Position numbers and translations under genes: made by a program. From NCBI GenBank assembly GCA_003518245.1, contig DOZA01000062.1, forward strand, positions 1 to 9,065: DNA of 9,065 nucleotides, read 5' to 3'. Below the pieces are notes generated by a model that saw nothing but the letters and a program-made list of their open reading frames with translations, made no database searches and was not told where the DNA came from. Each line of letters begins with the position of its first letter. Positions within the stretch are counted from its first letter, which is position 1. The stretch is from Bacteroidales bacterium (GTDB lineage Bacteria > Bacteroidota > Bacteroidia > Bacteroidales > VadinHA17). Below are positions 5,683 to 9,065 of the stretch, in pieces.

Positions 5683-7833
5683 CTACCATCCACTGTTTTG
5701 TTTCAGGTTATTCATTATTAATGTCTGTGAATATGGAAGTGGTACATATCTCATGTAGTCCTGGTATGTATGATTTTCCACATTTCCGTATTCATAATCA
5801 AAAGAAGCAGCATTATCAGGAACACCCCAGACCAGCCATTCTCTTATACCACATGATGCATCATCTCTGAAGTGCAACCTCATGCTGTTAGTGCTGACTG
5901 CCGGGTCAAATGTCAATGGCCAATAATCTTCAGTGGCTCCGTCATAATCATTCCATACTTCAACCCAATCGTTCAGGTCCAAATCCCACACTTCAAGGTA
6001 AATACTGTCAGGATACTGAACCCCACATGTGGGGCATTCTTCCCACCAGTGGACAACTATGCTGTCAATATTGTATACATCACCTGTTCCCGGAACCTTG
6101 AAATAATCCGGGAAATCATATTGAACATATCGCCATGTTTCGTAGCTAGGCCAGTTATGGAATGCACTTCCTGATATACTTCCATCATTAACGCGTGAAA
6201 GTCTTGAATAGGGTGATACGAAGTCGGCTGACGCCTCAGATTCCAATGCAATGTTTGAAATACCAGGTAGCACAGGAACGGTAGCTTCAACAATTTCGAC
6301 ACCTCTGACAGTATGATTCAGTGGCTTATTCAACCTACGGATATCCCAGAACCGGAACCCTTCAAAGCATAGCTCAATTCTTCTTTCGTTATTGACCAGA
6401 TCCCTGAAAGCGTTCTGTCCTGCAACTGCCTGGTCATCCAGGTACTGATCCTGGTATCCGCCTGTGGCATTGTCAGAGTCGATACCGGCACGCTCACGTA
6501 CTTTAGCCAGGGCTTCTGCAGCAGAAAATACGTATGTGACATCAGTTGGACCGAATGCTTCGTTAGCTGCTTCAGCAAAGTTAAGGTATAGCTCAACCTT
6601 CGTTAAGTAGGCATAGAATTTATCATCACTTGTAACATCACCCGGGGTGAGCCGTACGTTGTTACTGAGGAGTTTTTTCATATAGAAACCGGTCCTTGTT
6701 CCCTCCTGACTGAGCCCTCCCGGAGCATCAGGTCCGCCTTCATAGGTACGAACATAAGTCCCGTTATAATTATCCCCGTTATAAAAAACAAACCTCACAA
6801 GCCTCGGGTCACGATTTGAATATGGAAAATTCTCATTATAAGCAGCGCTCTCACCCACAGGATAACCATCGGCAGCAGGGAATGCATCCACCAGGTCCTG
6901 TGAAGGGTTACATGATCCGCCTCCATAGAGAGAAGGAGGATAATAATCCTCTTCCCAATCATTAGAACTAAAAGGTGGCTCTATCCATATATTATCAAAG
7001 CTGCTGAAATCATTGAAATTCTCATAAGAGTCGAGGTCTGTCAGACCACCTGCAGCATCAATTGCTTCCGCGGCAGCTGCTGCAGCTCTTTCCCACAATG
7101 CCTGGGATGAGGGGCCGTAAGCCGGACTTGCGGCATACAGATACACTCGTGCTTTCAGGGCCATTGCAGCTAGAACCGAAGCTCTTCCCCTGTTTGTAAT
7201 ATTATCTGTGACCGATGAACCGCTATATGTTATCGGGAGTACAGCGATTGCAGAATCCAGATCTTCAACTATCTGTGCTACAACATCTTCATAACTATCT
7301 CTCGGAATATCCAGGTTATCTTCTGTGGTAAGTATTTTAGTTACAACAGGGATTCCAAGTGCTTCTGATTCACCAGCTGCGTAGCCTCCGTAAGTCTTCA
7401 GAAGCTGCCAGTGATACCAGGCCCTGAGGAAGAAGGCCTCGGCTCTGCGGTTTTTCTGAAGGATTTCGTTAAGGGTGGGGTCAGACACGCTGTAAAGCAG
7501 GTCCTTTCCAAGCTCAAGATAGTGATTGCAGTATTCGATAGATGTGTACCAGAGATCCCAGTCACCTATTGGATTTGTTTCCAGGGTCCATCCTCCCAGT
7601 GCCAGAATATTTGATCCGGCAGTTGATGGTACTGCATTGTCAGTAAAGAATTCAGAATTTATGTCGTATGACGGATAAAGGTTCCTGTAAGCTGCACTGA
7701 GTAATCCTTCCCCATAATCAGCCACACTTAGCAATTCATCTGTGCTGAGATCCTGAATAGGTCTAGGTTCAAGATACTCACAGGCTGCTGTGACCATCAC
7801 CGTTGCCAAAAATATTAATATTATTCGCTTCAT
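5683..7833 (-). CDS. SusD-like outer-membrane glycan-binding lipoprotein with an extra C-terminal domain insertion
   Basis: A 716-residue RagB/SusD-family lipoprotein, the lid of the SusC/D importer that binds glycan at the cell surface. The signal MKRIILIFLATVMVTAAC has its lipid-anchor Cys at residue 18. Family hallmarks appear in order: a TPR-like helix pair RAEAFFLRAWYHWQLLKTYGG (split here as residues 130-150), GIPVV (160-164), RASVLAAMALKARVYLYAASP (217-237), VELYLNFAEAANE (413-425), VRERAGI (445-451), ERRIELCFEGFRFWDIRR (483-500), and the end YVPLPYSQTLIMNNLKQNSGW (696-716). Common SusD proteins are about 500-600 residues; the excess is explained by a galactose-binding-like domain at about 520-672, just before the C-terminal segment. 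The start lies 17 bp after the SusC stop, so the two are co-transcribed. The family assignment is very secure; the substrate is not deducible. Confidence 0.96.
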   Translation of the reverse strand: MKRIILIFLATVMVTAACEYLEPRPIQDLSTDELLSVADYGEGLLSAAYRNLYPSYDINSEFFTDNAVPSTAGSNILALGGWTLETNPIGDWDLWYTSIEYCNHYLELGKDLLYSVSDPTLNEILQKNRRAEAFFLRAWYHWQLLKTYGGYAAGESEALGIPVVTKILTTEDNLDIPRDSYEDVVAQIVEDLDSAIAVLPITYSGSSVTDNITNRGRASVLAAMALKARVYLYAASPAYGPSSQALWERAAAAAAEAIDAAGGLTDLDSYENFNDFSSFDNIWIEPPFSSNDWEEDYYPPSLYGGGSCNPSQDLVDAFPAADGYPVGESAAYNENFPYSNRDPRLVRFVFYNGDNYNGTYVRTYEGGPDAPGGLSQEGTRTGFYMKKLLSNNVRLTPGDVTSDDKFYAYLTKVELYLNFAEAANEAFGPTDVTYVFSAAEALAKVRERAGIDSDNATGGYQDQYLDDQAVAGQNAFRDLVNNERRIELCFEGFRFWDIRRLNKPLNHTVRGVEIVEATVPVLPGISNIALESEASADFVSPYSRLSRVNDGSISGSAFHNWPSYETWRYVQYDFPDYFKVPGTGDVYNIDSIVVHWWEECPTCGVQYPDSIYLEVWDLDLNDWVEVWNDYDGATEDYWPLTFDPAVSTNSMRLHFRDDASCGIREWLVWGVPDNAASFDYEYGNVENHTYQDYMRYVPLPYSQTLIMNNLKQNSGW
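5818..6276 (-). other. F5/8 type C (discoidin-like) domain inserted in SusD
   Basis: Residues about 520-672 of SusD begin with ISNIALESEASADF and RVNDGSISGSAFHNW, the classic opening of an F5/8 type C module. They continue with WRYVQYDF, IDSIVVHWW and IYLEVWDL and close with FRDDASCGIREWLVWG. The SusD fold's usual ending resumes at about 679. An ECPTCG motif (599-604) sits where the lipoprotein's copy has TDGGG, and another Cys occurs at 661, so a disulfide or metal site is possible. Carbohydrate binding is inferred from the fold. Confidence 0.8.
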
Positions 7834-7850
7834 AATTCCAGTTTTAATAA

Positions 7851-9065
7851 TTAAAAACTAAACGACACTCCTGCAGTAAAGGTCCTGAAAACAGGGTATC
7901 CCGTAATTCCTGCATCTATATTTTCAGGATCAACGCTATACTTACTGAGTCCTGAAATAGCAAGCAGGTTGGTTCCACGTACGAAGATCCGGGAATCAGT
8001 CATAAAGAGCTGTTTTGAAACATTAGCAGGTAACCTGTAGCTCAGTTCAACGTTCCTGATCTTGAAATAGGCTGCATTCCTTATCCAGAATGTTGAATTC
8101 TGGACATTATTGGGTGACGTAGTAGTAAGTCTCGGATAATCATCGGTTTCCGGCCAGCTGTCAAGCATCAACTCTGAATAAGCCTGGTTTGTACCGTTAA
8201 TCCTGAAGTATCTGTCGGAATACAACATAATGTCTCCGTCAGCCACTCCATGGCCTGCTATAAATAATCTTACGTTTTTATATGAAAGGCTTACATTTGC
8301 TCCATAGAAGAAACGTGGTGAATGAGCTCCGGGAGCATACACATCCCTTTCATCCACCAAATTGTCATTGTTCTTATCTTCATACCTTATATCACCCGGC
8401 TGAACATCCCCCCATGCCTGAGTTACATTCCTGCCTGTAATCTCCTGTTCAGTTTGATATAGTCCTTCTGCATTGTAGATCCAAAACAGGTCTATATCCT
8501 TTCCTGCACGCTGGCGATAGTCATCAGGATAAGGTAACTCGTCAACGACCAGGTATTTACCTCGAAGATACAGGGCATTTATTCCTGCAGAATATTTAAA
8601 ATCACCACTTGAACCCGAGTACTGTAACATTCCGTCAAATCCCCAGCGTACATCTTCACCATAGTTGGTTGCCGGGAGGAATTCCGTCCCTATAATCGAA
8701 GGTGTTGAATAAGCCCTGTTAGATATCTTATCGTAATTGAACTCATTAAAGTAGTTCAGCTCAAATAACAGAGCCTTGCCAAGCAACTGTCCCTGTACTC
8801 CTGCATTAAAATATCTTTTCTTCGGCAGCTTGAAATCAGTTGATTCATTCTGCAGGATAGTGTAGATATTAGCAGAGGAACCATAGCTGCCGGGAACGCC
8901 GGAAGTCCAGGTATCTTCAGAACCCCAGAGAGTCTCGTACAAATAGTACGGATTGTAACCTTCTATACTGTAATTTCCTACTCCCATAATACCAAAAGAG
9001 GAATGTAATTTCAGGTAGTCAATCAGGTTGCTCCCGTTTAAAAATCCCTCATTGCTGGCAATCCA
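7851..9065 (-). CDS. SusC-like TonB-dependent outer-membrane transporter (C-terminal part)
   Basis: The frame is open from the right edge (first visible residues WIASNEGFLNGSN) to the TAA at 7851, giving 404 residues. A full SusC is about 1000 residues, so this is the C-terminal part of the beta-barrel; the signal peptide, carboxypeptidase-like domain, TonB box and plug lie outside the window. Family features: LIDYLKLHSSFGIMG at the edge, ELNYFNEFNYDKISN strand and periplasmic turn, the GDIRYEDKNNDNLVDERD block (visible residues 224-241), SPRFFYGANVSLSYKN, YFKIRNVELSYRLP, and FVRGTNLLAISGLSKYSVDPE. It ends in FTAGVSFSF with a terminal Phe, the barrel-assembly signal. The ATG at 8987 is internal, not the start. 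It pairs with the SusD 17 bp downstream to import oligosaccharides using TonB energy. Confidence 0.96.
   Translation of the reverse strand, partial: WIASNEGFLNGSNLIDYLKLHSSFGIMGVGNYSIEGYNPYYLYETLWGSEDTWTSGVPGSYGSSANIYTILQNESTDFKLPKKRYFNAGVQGQLLGKALLFELNYFNEFNYDKISNRAYSTPSIIGTEFLPATNYGEDVRWGFDGMLQYSGSSGDFKYSAGINALYLRGKYLVVDELPYPDDYRQRAGKDIDLFWIYNAEGLYQTEQEITGRNVTQAWGDVQPGDIRYEDKNNDNLVDERDVYAPGAHSPRFFYGANVSLSYKNVRLFIAGHGVADGDIMLYSDRYFRINGTNQAYSELMLDSWPETDDYPRLTTTSPNNVQNSTFWIRNAAYFKIRNVELSYRLPANVSKQLFMTDSRIFVRGTNLLAISGLSKYSVDPENIDAGITGYPVFRTFTAGVSFSF

Noticed and set aside
5645..5689. Longer N-terminus of the DUF1735 lipoprotein (starts at 5668 or 5689)
   Set aside because: These would place 8 or 15 extra residues before a complete lipoprotein signal, and the longest would overlap the end of SusD. 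The start at 5644 is better.
7066..7095. Alanine-rich, repeat-like GCAGCTGC stretch inside SusD
   Set aside because: It encodes the alanine-rich helix that is normal after the W-containing helix of SusD proteins; ordinary coding sequence.

Overview
The window is a stretch of a Bacteroidota polysaccharide utilization locus (PUL), with every gene on the minus strand, so transcription runs from high to low coordinates. A TonB-dependent SusC-type porin is followed closely by a SusD-type lipoprotein and a DUF1735/BT_3987-type surface lipoprotein. This arrangement, the lipoprotein signals with acidic residues just after the Cys, and a TTTG/TAnnTTTG-type promoter all point to Bacteroidota. Bacteroidales or Marinilabiliales is plausible, but the sequence alone does not fix it.

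Layout in transcription order: the C-terminal 404 residues of SusC (7851-9065, cut by the right edge); SusD (5683-7833); the DUF1735-type lipoprotein (4283-5644); a 12-bp-stem hairpin (4232-4261) and a 180-bp gap with a promoter candidate (4131-4160); a 233-aa exported protein of unknown function (3401-4102); a 914-aa exported protein (597-3341) that looks like an uncharacterised carbohydrate-active enzyme; and the N-terminal 179 residues of a second, homologous exported protein (1-539, cut by the left edge). No gap reaches 300 bp, and I see no plus-strand gene, tRNA, rRNA, CRISPR array or mobile element.

How the parts work together (inference from PUL biology): SusC and SusD form the outer-membrane glycan importer, and the DUF1735 lipoprotein is an accessory surface glycan-binding protein. 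Both SusD and this lipoprotein carry the same kind of extra domain, a galactose-binding-like (F5/8 type C, discoidin-like) beta-sandwich spliced in just before the host fold's C-terminal segment. The two large exported proteins have the layout of (alpha/alpha)-toroid glycosidases or lyases but match no characterised CAZyme family that I recognise. They probably process the imported oligosaccharide in the periplasm. The substrate cannot be named from this window.

The most notable points are the shared domain insertion in two adjacent surface proteins, the tandem pair of unassigned putative enzymes, and the hairpin plus promoter that may uncouple importer genes from downstream genes.
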